IMG/VR virus record: IMGVR_UViG_3300037427_001053
Coordinates: 1-41,753 of that record
DNA from: a virus
DNA: 41,753 nt
Reading direction: 5' to 3' (one strand)
Under the pieces are notes generated by a model that searched no databases, was not told where the DNA came from, and saw only the letters and a program-made list of their open reading frames with translations. The stretch's first letter is position 1; every line of letters begins with the position of its first letter. Positions 12,519 to 21,224 of this stretch are shown piece by piece. Made by a program: the position numbers and the translations under genes.

Positions 12519-13242
12519 AGTATCCAGTTATCCAATAGATAATAACCCTCAAAAGGATGATTTATTACTTGGTACCGACATGGATAATGCGGGTGGACCA
12601 ACTAAGAATTTTTTATTGGGAGATATATCAGCCGCAGCAATAAGCCTTTATTTAGCTAACAATAGCTGGAAATTTACAACAGACGCAATCGACGGGGCTA
12701 TGCGTAAGTCTTCTATGTTTTTTGCGGCAGGTGGCGGTGATGGCACAGATTGGAGTAATATTACATCTATTAATGTACAAACATTAATGATGAATAATTC
12801 TAATTCATTACCATATTTAAATTACTTACTTACTGATGATCCATCAGATCCAAAAGTAAAAGTACAAGACAACATTATAACTATATTCGATAGAAACGAT
12901 TTAGGTTCTTTTGGAATATTTGAACTCACAGGTGTTACTGGGGTAAGCAATATAATATATCAATTACAGTTAATACCTTTAGAGAGCAGCGGGACCATAC
13001 AAGATGCGCATCAATATGGTATAACATTAGACCCGTTAAACGCGCAGGACAAAACAATAATATTTGAACAGGTAACACCAAACTCAACATGGACAATAAA
13101 TCATCAGTTAAAGAAATTTCCGTCAGTGACGGTTGTGGATTCTGCCAATACGGTTGTGCAGGGTTCTGTCTTATATAATTCAGAGACACAAGTAACACTA
13201 ACTTTTTCCGCTGCATTTTCAGGGAAAGCATATCTAAACTAA
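12511..13242 (+). CDS. Fibre-like virion protein sharing the anchor of 9160-11820
   Basis: The protein has 243 residues. Its first 40 residues (MARVSSYPIDNNPQKDDLLL, then GTD and TKNFLLGDI) are clearly related to the start of the 9160 protein, which suggests a shared virion-attachment domain. The rest is beta-rich. The last 65 residues (TWTINHQLKKFPSVTVVDSA and VTLTFSAAFSGKAYL) resemble a short C-terminal beta sandwich common at the tips of phage tail proteins. It is probably an accessory fibre or baseplate subunit; host receptor binding is possible but not shown. Confidence 0.65.
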   Translation: MARVSSYPIDNNPQKDDLLLGTDMDNAGGPTKNFLLGDISAAAISLYLANNSWKFTTDAIDGAMRKSSMFFAAGGGDGTDWSNITSINVQTLMMNNSNSLPYLNYLLTDDPSDPKVKVQDNIITIFDRNDLGSFGIFELTGVTGVSNIIYQLQLIPLESSGTIQDAHQYGITLDPLNAQDKTIIFEQVTPNSTWTINHQLKKFPSVTVVDSANTVVQGSVLYNSETQVTLTFSAAFSGKAYLN

Positions 13243-13248
13243 TAAACA

Positions 13249-15264
13249 ATGGCAATAAATTTTTTAAGCAGCATCAATCTTAATGAGAACGAACTATTAG
13301 GAGCGGCAATACAAAACCTCGGAGCTGATCCTGGAGCTGGTGTATTGGGACAACTTTACTATAATGATTCTTCAAATCAACTAAAAGTATGTACAGTAGC
13401 TAGTTCTACTAACCCAACTTGGGAAGCAGTAGGAGGTGGTGTTGAAACCATAGGTAAAGCTACAGGTACTAATCCAATAACATTAAGCGGGACAACAGAT
13501 GTATTAATTGGAATTGATCAATCATCAGCAAGCAAAAATGGTTTTTTAAGTTCTACAGACTGGAGTACATTTAATAACAAAACAAGTAATGTAGGTACGG
13601 TAACAAGCGTAGAACTAACTATAGATGAAGACGAAGCTATTAGTATAGGAGGTACCAACCCTGTAACAAGTTCTGGTACTATAGAATTAGAATGGCAAGG
13701 TGACTCATCCCAAGTTGTTTTAGGTTCTGGTGAACTAGCAGACTATAAATCAGGTACAGTAACTAGCGTGGGGTTAAGTATAGATAACTCAACAGCTTTA
13801 GATGTTTTAAATTCTCCTATAACCACTAATGGCGAGCTTGAACTTGAATGGCAAGGTACATCAAGTGAATACGTAACAGCCGACGGTGGTAAAGTTAGTA
13901 TTCCTTCTTCAGATAATTATAACTACTGGGTTTTATCAGACGGTTCTAATACCACTAATATAACTACACAAGCAACAGCTACATTTAGCGGAACAAACAA
14001 CGAGGTTGACGTGGCTGAGTCTGGAGGAACATTAACAATAGGTTTACCTCAAGACGTTACAATTAGCCGTGACTTAACTGTAACAAAAACAGCAACAGTA
14101 GATTCCTTAAGTATAACAAATAAAGGAACATCAGCTGCAACAACAGGATCTGATGGCTCTACGACACTAACCACTAAAGGTTATGTTGAAGGGTTATTAA
14201 CAGGCCAATTAGTTTATGCTGGCGGTTATGATGCAAGCCAAGATCCTCCATCAGGAGCATCAGTACTACAAGGTTATACATATGTTGTAACAACAGCTGG
14301 TAGCGGTGCAGGTGGAACATACTGGTCTACACCATTAGCTATAGGTGATTTAATTATAGCTTTACAAGATAATCCAACTGCTGAAGCAAACTGGACAGAA
14401 GTTAACAAGAACGTTACAGAAGCTACGCTTACTACGATTGGTGAAGGTAATGTAAATGCTGGAACTGCTACGACAGTTTCATATTCTAGTGGTACAGCAA
14501 CAGTCGGTGTAGATTATACTGCGACTACTGGATTAGTAGCTGCTGCGCCAAGTGGTAGTGGAACTCCTGAGGAAGATGATCAAGTTTTAATTGGTTTAGA
14601 TTCTTCAAGTAGTGGTGAAACAGTAAGTTATGCTTTAGTTGATTTGCCTTTTGTTACAAGTGTAGGATTAGCTATAGATAACACAGGCGCGTTAGACGTA
14701 ACTAATACACCTGTAACAGGTAGCGGAACTATTGATCTTGAATGGCAGGGTGATTCTTCTGAGTATGTTGACGGTTCTGGTGGGTTACAATCTTTTCCAA
14801 CAATACCACAAGGTGATATAACAGAAGTAACGACTACAGCGCCTATAACGGGCGGGGGTTCATCTGGTAGCGTTGATATAGCAATAGATAATGCAACAGC
14901 AACAGATGTAGGCGCGGCACGCGTAACAGCTGGTACTGGTATTAGTGTATCTGTATCAAATGGTATATTTACAGTAACAAACGACGATCCAGGCTCTACA
15001 GCTTCAAATGGTCAGAGATACTCACTTGGGGCAACCTCGGGAGCGGTAACTGCAAATGGAACATCAGGTGGAGCAACTTCATGGTCAATTAACACAAGTA
15101 CAGATTTAGGTAAATCAGACGCGAAAGATGTGCAATGTGAAGTTATTAGCTCTGCCGGCGAAACAGTAATTCCAACAATAACAAGATCTGGAAGCGCTTT
15201 AACAATAACATTTAACGGAACCATCACAAATGGCTCTTACGAAGCAATTTTAATATCAATATAA
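13249..15264 (+). CDS. Large repetitive tail-fibre-like protein
   Basis: The protein has 671 residues, Ser/Thr/Gly-rich, with almost no Cys and long beta-prone stretches. Three degenerate repeats of about 50 residues begin with V-T-S-V-x-L-x-I-D (VTSVELTIDEDEAISIGG, VTSVGLSIDNSTALDVLN, VTSVGLAIDNTGALDV). Each runs through a proline-Gly segment to ELEWQGDSS-like ends. The N-terminus (MAINFLSSINLNENELLGAA) resembles start domains of marine phage fibres that continue GQLYYNDSSNQLKVC. It is likely a trimeric fibre. The block of four fibre-type genes in a row suggests a complex adsorption apparatus or alternate receptors. Confidence 0.75.
   Translation: MAINFLSSINLNENELLGAAIQNLGADPGAGVLGQLYYNDSSNQLKVCTVASSTNPTWEAVGGGVETIGKATGTNPITLSGTTDVLIGIDQSSASKNGFLSSTDWSTFNNKTSNVGTVTSVELTIDEDEAISIGGTNPVTSSGTIELEWQGDSSQVVLGSGELADYKSGTVTSVGLSIDNSTALDVLNSPITTNGELELEWQGTSSEYVTADGGKVSIPSSDNYNYWVLSDGSNTTNITTQATATFSGTNNEVDVAESGGTLTIGLPQDVTISRDLTVTKTATVDSLSITNKGTSAATTGSDGSTTLTTKGYVEGLLTGQLVYAGGYDASQDPPSGASVLQGYTYVVTTAGSGAGGTYWSTPLAIGDLIIALQDNPTAEANWTEVNKNVTEATLTTIGEGNVNAGTATTVSYSSGTATVGVDYTATTGLVAAAPSGSGTPEEDDQVLIGLDSSSSGETVSYALVDLPFVTSVGLAIDNTGALDVTNTPVTGSGTIDLEWQGDSSEYVDGSGGLQSFPTIPQGDITEVTTTAPITGGGSSGSVDIAIDNATATDVGAARVTAGTGISVSVSNGIFTVTNDDPGSTASNGQRYSLGATSGAVTANGTSGGATSWSINTSTDLGKSDAKDVQCEVISSAGETVIPTITRSGSALTITFNGTITNGSYEAILISI
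13594..14790 (+). repeat. Three VTSVGL-type protein repeats in the fibre gene
   Basis: Repeats start near 13600, 13756 and 14653. Each holds VTSVxLxID, a proline-containing turn and [ED]LEWQG[DT]SSEYV or a close variant. The nucleotide sequence of each copy has diverged, so the repeats are old. Confidence 0.65.
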
Positions 15265-15268
15265 TATA

Positions 15269-16915
15269 ATGCCAAAACTTTTAAATTCCACAGCGTTAAC
15301 GGGGGATTTTACGGCTAATACTGATCAATTTTTTATAGACCAAAGTACTGGTCGAATTGGTATTGGCACAACAACCCCAGGTGCTCAAATAGAAATAGAA
15401 GATTCTAGTAATAACACTTCTGGGTTAAGGTTTAGCGCGGTGGGTACTGGTAACCAAGACAATGTAAACATGCATTTTCAAGGCACAGCTGGTAGTGCTC
15501 CATTTTATATATCAAGAGCGCAAACCGGTGGAGCTGAAATACAACTACAAAGAGACGGTGATATTATATTAAATGGTAGTAATGGAGATAATTGTGGTAT
15601 AGGGACAACACAACCATCAGCAAAGTTAGATGTTAATGGCACAAGCAGATTCAGGAGTAATTCAACTTTTAATGCCGATTTATATGTAGGTAATTTGAGC
15701 ATGAGCATTGAAGCACAACCAATATCTATTGGCGCAGGTGGAGATATAAATGCAGCAAGCTGGGCACAAAATACTTCAGTTGCTGGCTTAACATTAAAAG
15801 ATTCTGGGGTAACAGCAAATAGTTATACTAATGCTAATATAACCGTCGATGCAAAAGGTAGAATAACAGCTGCGTCGAGTGGTAGCTCAGGTGGCTCTAT
15901 AGGTGGTTCAGGTACTGCTAATTATGTACCTAGGTTTACTAATGGCACAACACTGGGCAATAGCATAATAAGAGATAATGGTACAAATGTAGGTATTGGG
16001 GCAAGTCCAGATGCTAATAATAAATTAGCTGTAAATGGTAGTTTAAGGGTTGCAGATAATATATATTTAAATACAGGCACATCTAACTCAATAGTAGGAA
16101 CTGGTGGAGGTGTAGAGTTTTATACAGATTCAATAAATAGGTTAGATATAACTTATACAGGAGATACACAAATACATGGAAACCTAGAAGTAGACGATAT
16201 ATTAAAAGTCCATGATCAAATAGATTTGTACCAAGATGGAAACCAAGCCACAGTACATGGAAGCATAAAGATAGATACTTACGGGAGTTATTCGCATGTA
16301 ACTAATTTTACAAATGATGTAGCGTTTTCTTTTAACAATAGGATATTCCAGTCTGCTACGATGCAATCTTCTTATCAAGCGGATTTAACAGGTGGTACGA
16401 ATTCTAAAGAGGTAGCCAATTTTTACATGACAGATTTCACTGGTCAAGGTAATGATTATGCTTGTTTAGCTTTAAAGCAAGCTTCAGCTCCTAATAGTGG
16501 CGGGAACAGAACAAGCAACACCGCAATAAAGTTTGAGTCTAACAATAACACTATTAAAGGAACCATAACATTTGGTGGATCTGGAACACAATATAATACC
16601 ACGTCTGATTATAGATTAAAAGAAGACTTTAAAGATTTTAATGGCTTAGATTTAATTTCGCAAATGAAAGTTTACGATTTTAAATGGATTGATGGCGAGA
16701 GAGATTACGGTGTTAAAGCACATGAACTACAAAATATAAAAGAAGATTGGGCCACAGGTTATAAAGACGAAATAGGCCTTATTAAATCTGAAATAGAAGA
16801 AGACGGGGATATAGAAGGTATAATACCACAACAAGTTGATTACAGTACATTAGTACCCGTTTTAATAAAAGCAATACAAGAATTGCAAGAAGAAATTAAA
16901 TTACTTAAAAATTAG
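15269..16915 (+). CDS. Tail fibre/spike with C-terminal S74 autoproteolytic chaperone
   Basis: The protein has 548 residues. The C-terminal 100 residues form a Peptidase_S74 (intramolecular chaperone) domain: SDYRLKEDFKDFNGLDLISQ with the Ser-Asp-x-Arg-Leu-Lys catalytic dyad. YDFKWIDGERDYGVKAHEL, QVDYSTLVPVLIKAIQEL and a terminal coiled coil follow. In other phages this domain trimerises the fibre and then cleaves itself off at the Ser. Upstream lie two copies of a R-I-G-I-G-T-T-x-P motif (RIGIGTTTPGAQIEI, GIGTTQPSAKLDVNG) typical of fibre shafts. It probably recognises host surface sugars. It ends the fibre block, 42 nt before the next gene. Confidence 0.9.
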   Translation: MPKLLNSTALTGDFTANTDQFFIDQSTGRIGIGTTTPGAQIEIEDSSNNTSGLRFSAVGTGNQDNVNMHFQGTAGSAPFYISRAQTGGAEIQLQRDGDIILNGSNGDNCGIGTTQPSAKLDVNGTSRFRSNSTFNADLYVGNLSMSIEAQPISIGAGGDINAASWAQNTSVAGLTLKDSGVTANSYTNANITVDAKGRITAASSGSSGGSIGGSGTANYVPRFTNGTTLGNSIIRDNGTNVGIGASPDANNKLAVNGSLRVADNIYLNTGTSNSIVGTGGGVEFYTDSINRLDITYTGDTQIHGNLEVDDILKVHDQIDLYQDGNQATVHGSIKIDTYGSYSHVTNFTNDVAFSFNNRIFQSATMQSSYQADLTGGTNSKEVANFYMTDFTGQGNDYACLALKQASAPNSGGNRTSNTAIKFESNNNTIKGTITFGGSGTQYNTTSDYRLKEDFKDFNGLDLISQMKVYDFKWIDGERDYGVKAHELQNIKEDWATGYKDEIGLIKSEIEEDGDIEGIIPQQVDYSTLVPVLIKAIQELQEEIKLLKN

Positions 16916-16957
16916 GTAATTATATAACCATAAATAATAATTAAAACCAAAACCAAA

Positions 16958-17248
16958 ATGACACTATTTTACCAGACTAATTCGTGGACTAGTCAACCAC
17001 AACCAACAGAAAAATCCATAGAAACCTGGAAACACGCAGCAGATAAAAAAAACTGGCGTATTACCCAATTACCAAATGGATATTACCAAACAGAAATAAA
17101 ACATCCTAAAGATGAAAAAACCTGGCAAGATGTTACAAGAAGGGAAACATTAGATGGAGCTGAATCAGCAATCGATGGATCCATTTCACATTATCAGAAA
17201 AAACTTGATTACGTTTCTGGACCGAAAGTTGTAAAAACATTCGAATAA
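16958..17248 (+). CDS. Small hypothetical protein before the chaperonin genes
   Basis: This 96-residue protein (TWKHAADKKNWRITQLPNGY, YQTEIKHPKDEKTWQDV) has a single compact domain and no recognised family. Its leader holds the repeat AAAACCAAAACCAAAATG. It is placed 22 nt before groEL and may be transcribed with it. Confidence 0.5.
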   Translation: MTLFYQTNSWTSQPQPTEKSIETWKHAADKKNWRITQLPNGYYQTEIKHPKDEKTWQDVTRRETLDGAESAIDGSISHYQKKLDYVSGPKVVKTFE

Positions 17249-17270
17249 AAATCAAATAAAATTTAATTAA

Positions 17271-18878
17271 ATGGAATTTAAATTACCAAGTCAGATTGTT
17301 AAAGATCTGAATTTCGGCGATGAAGCGCGAAATAAAATAATGGCTGGCGTTAATAAATTAACGGACGCAGTGAGATCCACTCTTGGAGCTTCTGGAAAAT
17401 GCGTTATATATGAAGACGCAATGGGCCGACCGGTGATAACAAAAGATGGTGTAACCGTTGCGGAAAGCGTAGTCTTGATAGACCCGGTCGAAAACATTGG
17501 AGCTACTTTAATAAAAGAAGCAGCCACAAACACGGTAAGAGAAGCAGGGGACGGTACAACAACAGCTACCGTTCTTGCTCACTCTTTATTACATAATATA
17601 AATTCATACGCAGGTGAAGAAACGATTAGAGACATTAAAGAAGGCATTTCTGAATGCCATAAAGAAATTTTGGTATATCTTGATAACGCCAGTATTCCGG
17701 TTAAGGATGATATGCTTAGGCAAGTGGCTTACATTTCATGTAACAATGACTCTACGCTTGGAGAAAAAATCGGCGAAGCTTTTGAAAAAGTTGGAAAAAA
17801 TGGGATCGTTCTGATGGAAGAGTCAGAAACAAATGAAACTTATGTTGAATTTGTTGATGGCGTACAATTTGATTCAGGAATGAAATCAACCTATCTGATA
17901 ACAGATAAAAGCAAGGGTACTTGCATATTAGATAATCCTTACGTATTAATAGTAAGTTCACCAATTCCAAACATAAGACGTATACAAAATATATTAGAGT
18001 TTGTTATAAAAAACAAAAAACCTTTATTAATAGTTGCAACATTAGAAGCTCAACCCTGGGCTACCTTAGTCGCTAATAATGCTAAAGGTAATATAAAAGT
18101 AAATATAGTTGACCTCCCTGGATTTGCAACAACAAAAGAAGATTCAATAGAGGATTTAGCAATATTAACAGGAGCTAAAGTAATTAACGAAGAGCTTGGG
18201 GATGATTTAGATTTAATTCAACCAGATTGTTTAGGCCAAGTCGCAAAGGCGGTTACTGATCACAAGACTACAACATTACAAGTATCAGAAGCAAATGAAG
18301 AGGTTGCTTTAAGAATAATAGATGTTGAAAAGAAAATAAAAGACGAAAAGAACGGTTATTTAAAAAAGAAATTAGAGCAGCGTTTATCTATGTTAACTGG
18401 TAAGGTTGGGGTAATTTACGTAGGGGCCGATTCTAAAGTGGAGTTAAAAGAAAAGAAAGATAGGGTAGAAGATGCTCTGCATGCTACAAAAGCTGCATTA
18501 CAAGAGGGTATTGTTCCTGGAGGTGGTGTTGCTTTACTCAATGCCGCACAGGAAATTGAAATAAAAAACGACGGGTACGGTCTTCTTTTAAACGCAATAC
18601 AAGAGCCATACCATGCTATATTAGAAAATGCTGGTATATCAAATGTGTTTACTCCTAAAGAAGTCACAGAGGATCCTGAAAATGAAATGGAAGATTCTAA
18701 ATGGCAAGGAATGGGGATAGATGCTACATGTGGTTGTTATAAAGATATGGTAGATGCTGGAATTGTAGACCCTATATCAGTAACAAAAGCTGCATTAAAA
18801 AATGCGATAAGTGTTGCCACAACAATAGTATCTGCTGATTGTATAATCTCAAACGTAAGATCTCTTGAAAGCAATTAA
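17271..18878 (+). CDS. groEL: Phage chaperonin, GroEL/Cpn60 large subunit
   Basis: The protein has 535 residues. Conserved ATPase features are visible: TKDGVTVAES with Asp59 (the GroEL Asp52 position) and AGDGTTTATVLA at 92-103. GIVPGGGVALLNAA and VEDALHATKAALQEG, with Asp near 401 (the Asp398 position), lie in the second equatorial half. The apical domain (about 190-370) is much more divergent from bacterial GroEL, and the Gly-Gly-Met tail is absent. The ring would fold phage proteins with ATP and the GroES cap. The next gene, its probable co-chaperonin, overlaps it by 14 nt. Phage-borne GroEL is rare but known in a few large phages. The key residues are all present, so an active ATPase is likely. 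Confidence 0.97.
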   Translation: MEFKLPSQIVKDLNFGDEARNKIMAGVNKLTDAVRSTLGASGKCVIYEDAMGRPVITKDGVTVAESVVLIDPVENIGATLIKEAATNTVREAGDGTTTATVLAHSLLHNINSYAGEETIRDIKEGISECHKEILVYLDNASIPVKDDMLRQVAYISCNNDSTLGEKIGEAFEKVGKNGIVLMEESETNETYVEFVDGVQFDSGMKSTYLITDKSKGTCILDNPYVLIVSSPIPNIRRIQNILEFVIKNKKPLLIVATLEAQPWATLVANNAKGNIKVNIVDLPGFATTKEDSIEDLAILTGAKVINEELGDDLDLIQPDCLGQVAKAVTDHKTTTLQVSEANEEVALRIIDVEKKIKDEKNGYLKKKLEQRLSMLTGKVGVIYVGADSKVELKEKKDRVEDALHATKAALQEGIVPGGGVALLNAAQEIEIKNDGYGLLLNAIQEPYHAILENAGISNVFTPKEVTEDPENEMEDSKWQGMGIDATCGCYKDMVDAGIVDPISVTKAALKNAISVATTIVSADCIISNVRSLESN

Positions 18879-19122
18879 TTACTTTATTATAATAGATAAA
18901 ATTAAGGAAGCGCCGAAGAAAGTAGGTGGTTTGGAAATTACAGAAAAAAATAATAACGACATTAGGTACTTAAAAGCAAAGGTGGTTAGTGTAGGGGATA
19001 AGGTTGAACATATACAGAACGGCGATATAATTAGATATGACAAGCATGCAGGTCATGGTATCGAATGGAACGGCACACTTTACCAAGTTATTACAATTGG
19101 TGATGTGGTTATTGTAGAATGA
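18865..19122 (+). CDS. groES: Phage co-chaperonin, GroES/Cpn10
   Basis: The protein has 85 residues, starting at TTG 18865 inside the end of groEL (14-nt overlap). The alignment to GroES covers the N-terminal strand (INYFIIIDKIKEAPKKVGGL), the mobile loop GGLEI, and strands AKVVSVGDKV, NGDIIRYD and YQVITIGDVVIVE. It would cap the phage GroEL ring. It is slightly shorter than bacterial GroES (about 97 aa), because the roof loop is reduced. The TTG start is forced, since no ATG gives a full N-terminal strand. Confidence 0.9.
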   Translation: MKAINYFIIIDKIKEAPKKVGGLEITEKNNNDIRYLKAKVVSVGDKVEHIQNGDIIRYDKHAGHGIEWNGTLYQVITIGDVVIVE

Positions 19123-19559
19123 GATTAACTTCATCCGATTTAAGAGAATTAAATTTATTTAAATATTATAGGTTAGTGCGTAAGTGGGCATGTAAAACTT
19201 ACAACTTAAAAGACGCTGATTTAGAATTATTAATATATTTAGATTGTAAAAAGTTTTTTACAAGAAATGATTTTATTAATGGATCTTACACATATTCATG
19301 GGATAAAAACCGATGGGAACGTTTAAGAAAAAACGGATGGATTGATATTTATTCAGCAAGAAATAGAACTACAAATAAATTTAACACTTATACGACTTCA
19401 TATATTTGTAAAAATTTAATTAATAGAGTATATAGAATATTACTGGCAGAAGAAGACATGCCTACATCAGAACGAAGCAAGTTCTACAATAACAAAACAT
19501 ATACGGACAAAGTTTACAATAAAGCTATTGACGATATGATTAATGATAAAAATAGATAA
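19119..19559 (+). CDS. Putative winged-helix DNA-binding protein (marine phage family)
   Basis: The protein has 146 residues and starts inside groES with a 4-nt ATGA overlap. It contains LRELNLFKYYRLVRKWACKT, LKDADLELLIYLDCKKFFTR, then NRWERLRKNGWIDIYSARNR and RSKFYNNKTYTDKVYNKAID. This pattern (helices, then W-x-R-L-x-x-x-G-W-I beta wing and a basic loop) looks like a winged helix of the MarR-like type. I recognise the layout from marine phage genomes near structural genes but not a function. A regulator of late genes or a packaging accessory protein would fit. Confidence 0.6.
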   Translation: MRLTSSDLRELNLFKYYRLVRKWACKTYNLKDADLELLIYLDCKKFFTRNDFINGSYTYSWDKNRWERLRKNGWIDIYSARNRTTNKFNTYTTSYICKNLINRVYRILLAEEDMPTSERSKFYNNKTYTDKVYNKAIDDMINDKNR

Positions 19560-19561
19560 TT

Positions 19562-20098
19562 ATGGCATTTAAAATGAACCCCAAGTCTCCTCTTTTAAAG
19601 AAGACTTTAAATTTTCCAAGTCCTGCGCAAAAAGCATTGAAGGGAGATCAGCACAAATTGCCTGATCATCTAAAAGCTAAAATAGAGGCTGCGCCAGGCA
19701 AAAAAGAATCAGCATCTCAAGAAAGAAAAAATTTGAACAAGTATATGCCCATTGATGACATAGCAGGTTCACCAGCAAAAATTGGACCTAAAAATATTGG
19801 ACCTGAATCCCCGGCTAAAATACTAGGAGCCGTGGCAGGAGCATTAGGCAAAGCTGTTGTTGGGAAAGTTGTAGATAAAGCTATAGGCAAAAAGAAAAGT
19901 AGCCCAGCTAAAAGCTTTAAAGGTTTAGTAAGCAAGCTTGAAAAACAAGGCAAATCAAAAGAGGCAGCTACTAAAATTGCCGGCAAAGTTGCTAATGCAA
20001 AAATGAAAGGTGCCGGATCAGGACCTACAGCAAAGCAAAAAGCAAGAGAAAACAAATCACGTGGCGGCGGATTAGGGTCACAAAAAAAAATAGATTAA
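19562..20098 (+). CDS. Small basic SPAK-motif protein 1
   Basis: This 178-residue, strongly basic Lys/Ala/Gly-rich protein has no membrane segment I would trust. It has three exact Ser-Pro-Ala-Lys motifs (near residues 70, 83 and 114) plus SPLL near residue 9 and SPAQ near residue 20. The region between is Ala/Gly/Lys-rich and resembles a histone-like or DNA-condensing tail. It opens the run of seven consecutive genes with this motif. It may be a DNA-binding or internal virion protein. Confidence 0.6.
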   Translation: MAFKMNPKSPLLKKTLNFPSPAQKALKGDQHKLPDHLKAKIEAAPGKKESASQERKNLNKYMPIDDIAGSPAKIGPKNIGPESPAKILGAVAGALGKAVVGKVVDKAIGKKKSSPAKSFKGLVSKLEKQGKSKEAATKIAGKVANAKMKGAGSGPTAKQKARENKSRGGGLGSQKKID

Positions 20099-20119
20099 CT
20101 AACAAATAAATAATAAACA

Positions 20120-20485
20120 ATGGCATATTCAGGATTTAAAGGTATCGGCCCTAACAAAATAGGATGTGGTGATAAAGGTTCACCAGCTAAAAAATACGGT
20201 GCGATGAAAGGTGATCAATCTGCAAGCAGATCAGATTACAAAAATTACAAAGGTACAGATAAAGGTTATAAAGGCAAAGATGGTTCATCTCATGGCGATC
20301 AATCAGCTTCTAAAGCAGATTATGATTCTCCAGCTAAAAAAATGAACAAAGGAATGTCTTATGATATTAAAGAAGCGTCTAATCAAAGCTTAAGCAAATC
20401 TGCACGTAAACATTATGCAGAAAATGCGCAAGCAGCGAACAAAGGAGGCTACGGTAATAAAGAAGGCGGTAAATACTCTAAGTAA
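20120..20485 (+). CDS. Small basic SPAK-motif protein 2
   Basis: The protein has 121 residues, rich in Lys, Gly, Ser and Tyr. It carries two SPAK motifs (GSPAKKYGAM near 22 and DSPAKKMNKG near 70) and an internal repeat GDQSAS[RK]xDY at two places. It is low-complexity and probably disordered. It is spaced 21 nt after the previous gene and overlaps the next start by one base (TAATG). Confidence 0.6.
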   Translation: MAYSGFKGIGPNKIGCGDKGSPAKKYGAMKGDQSASRSDYKNYKGTDKGYKGKDGSSHGDQSASKADYDSPAKKMNKGMSYDIKEASNQSLSKSARKHYAENAQAANKGGYGNKEGGKYSK

Positions 20486-20967
20486 TGGCATTTAAACTTC
20501 GTCCGTTACATGACGTGTTCGGAATACATAAAGACTCCGAATTTGGAAAACCTATTATTTTAAAAGATGATTTAGAGAAAGGTATAGAAGGCGAAGCAAA
20601 TCGTGATGGTACTATATTTGTTAATTCAAAACTGTCTGACAAAAAAGTTAAAGAAGCGGTTGATCACGAAAAAGTGCATTTAGATCAAATGGCACAAGGA
20701 AGGTTGCAGTATGATAATCAAACCGTAACTTGGAAAAAAGACACTAAATCTCCAGCTAAAGTTTATAATAGGGAAACTATGAATGAAGGGCATCCTGATT
20801 TTGAATGGGAAGATGAAGCATATAAAAATTCTTCACCATTAAAAAAAGATGCATGCTATAAAAAGGTAGTTGCCAGGTATGGTCCAAAAAATTCTGCATA
20901 TAGAAGTGGAGCAATGGCCAAATGTAGAAAAGTTGGAGCTGCTAATTGGGGTAATTCAAAAAAATAA
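20485..20967 (+). CDS. Putative HExxH metallopeptidase with C-terminal Cys-rich module
   Basis: The protein has 160 residues. Residues 59-70 (VDHEKVHLDQMA) contain His61-Glu62-x-x-His65, the zinc motif of gluzincin peptidases. The context LSDKKVKEAVDHEKVHLDQM, with a preceding strand GTIFVN, resembles small zinc peptidases seen in marine phages. A SPAK and a SPLK motif follow. The last 40 residues (DACYKKVVARYGPKNSAYRS and KCRKVGAANWGN) form a separate module often attached to other phage proteins. It might process neighbouring small proteins during assembly. That is inference, and a third zinc ligand cannot be fixed from sequence alone. Confidence 0.7.
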   Translation: MAFKLRPLHDVFGIHKDSEFGKPIILKDDLEKGIEGEANRDGTIFVNSKLSDKKVKEAVDHEKVHLDQMAQGRLQYDNQTVTWKKDTKSPAKVYNRETMNEGHPDFEWEDEAYKNSSPLKKDACYKKVVARYGPKNSAYRSGAMAKCRKVGAANWGNSKK

Positions 20968-21224
20968 TGGCTTTTAAAATGAAAGGTTCACCTCTACAAG
21001 TTAGAAAAACCAAAGAGGGTGCAGCACTTAAACGATGGTTTAAAGAAGATTGGAGAACACCCAGCGGCAAGAAAGGCTATGAGGGTGGTGAAAATACTTT
21101 TAGGCCAACTAAAAGAGTTTCAAGTAAAACACCAGCAACCTGGAGCGAATTATCACCTAGTGAAAAAGCAGCTGCAAAAAGAGAAAAAGATACAAAAGGC
21201 AGAGTAACTAAATATAAAAAATAA
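20967..21224 (+). CDS. Small basic protein with WFKEDW module (DUF5872-like)
   Basis: This 85-residue basic protein begins MAFKMKGSPLQVRKTKEGAA. The core LKRWFKEDWRTPSGKKG followed by RPTKRVSSKTPATWSELSPS is, from memory, close to the DUF5872 family of marine phage proteins. It carries the SPLQ variant of the motif shared by its neighbours. The stop overlaps the next start (TAATG). Confidence 0.6.
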   Translation: MAFKMKGSPLQVRKTKEGAALKRWFKEDWRTPSGKKGYEGGENTFRPTKRVSSKTPATWSELSPSEKAAAKREKDTKGRVTKYKK

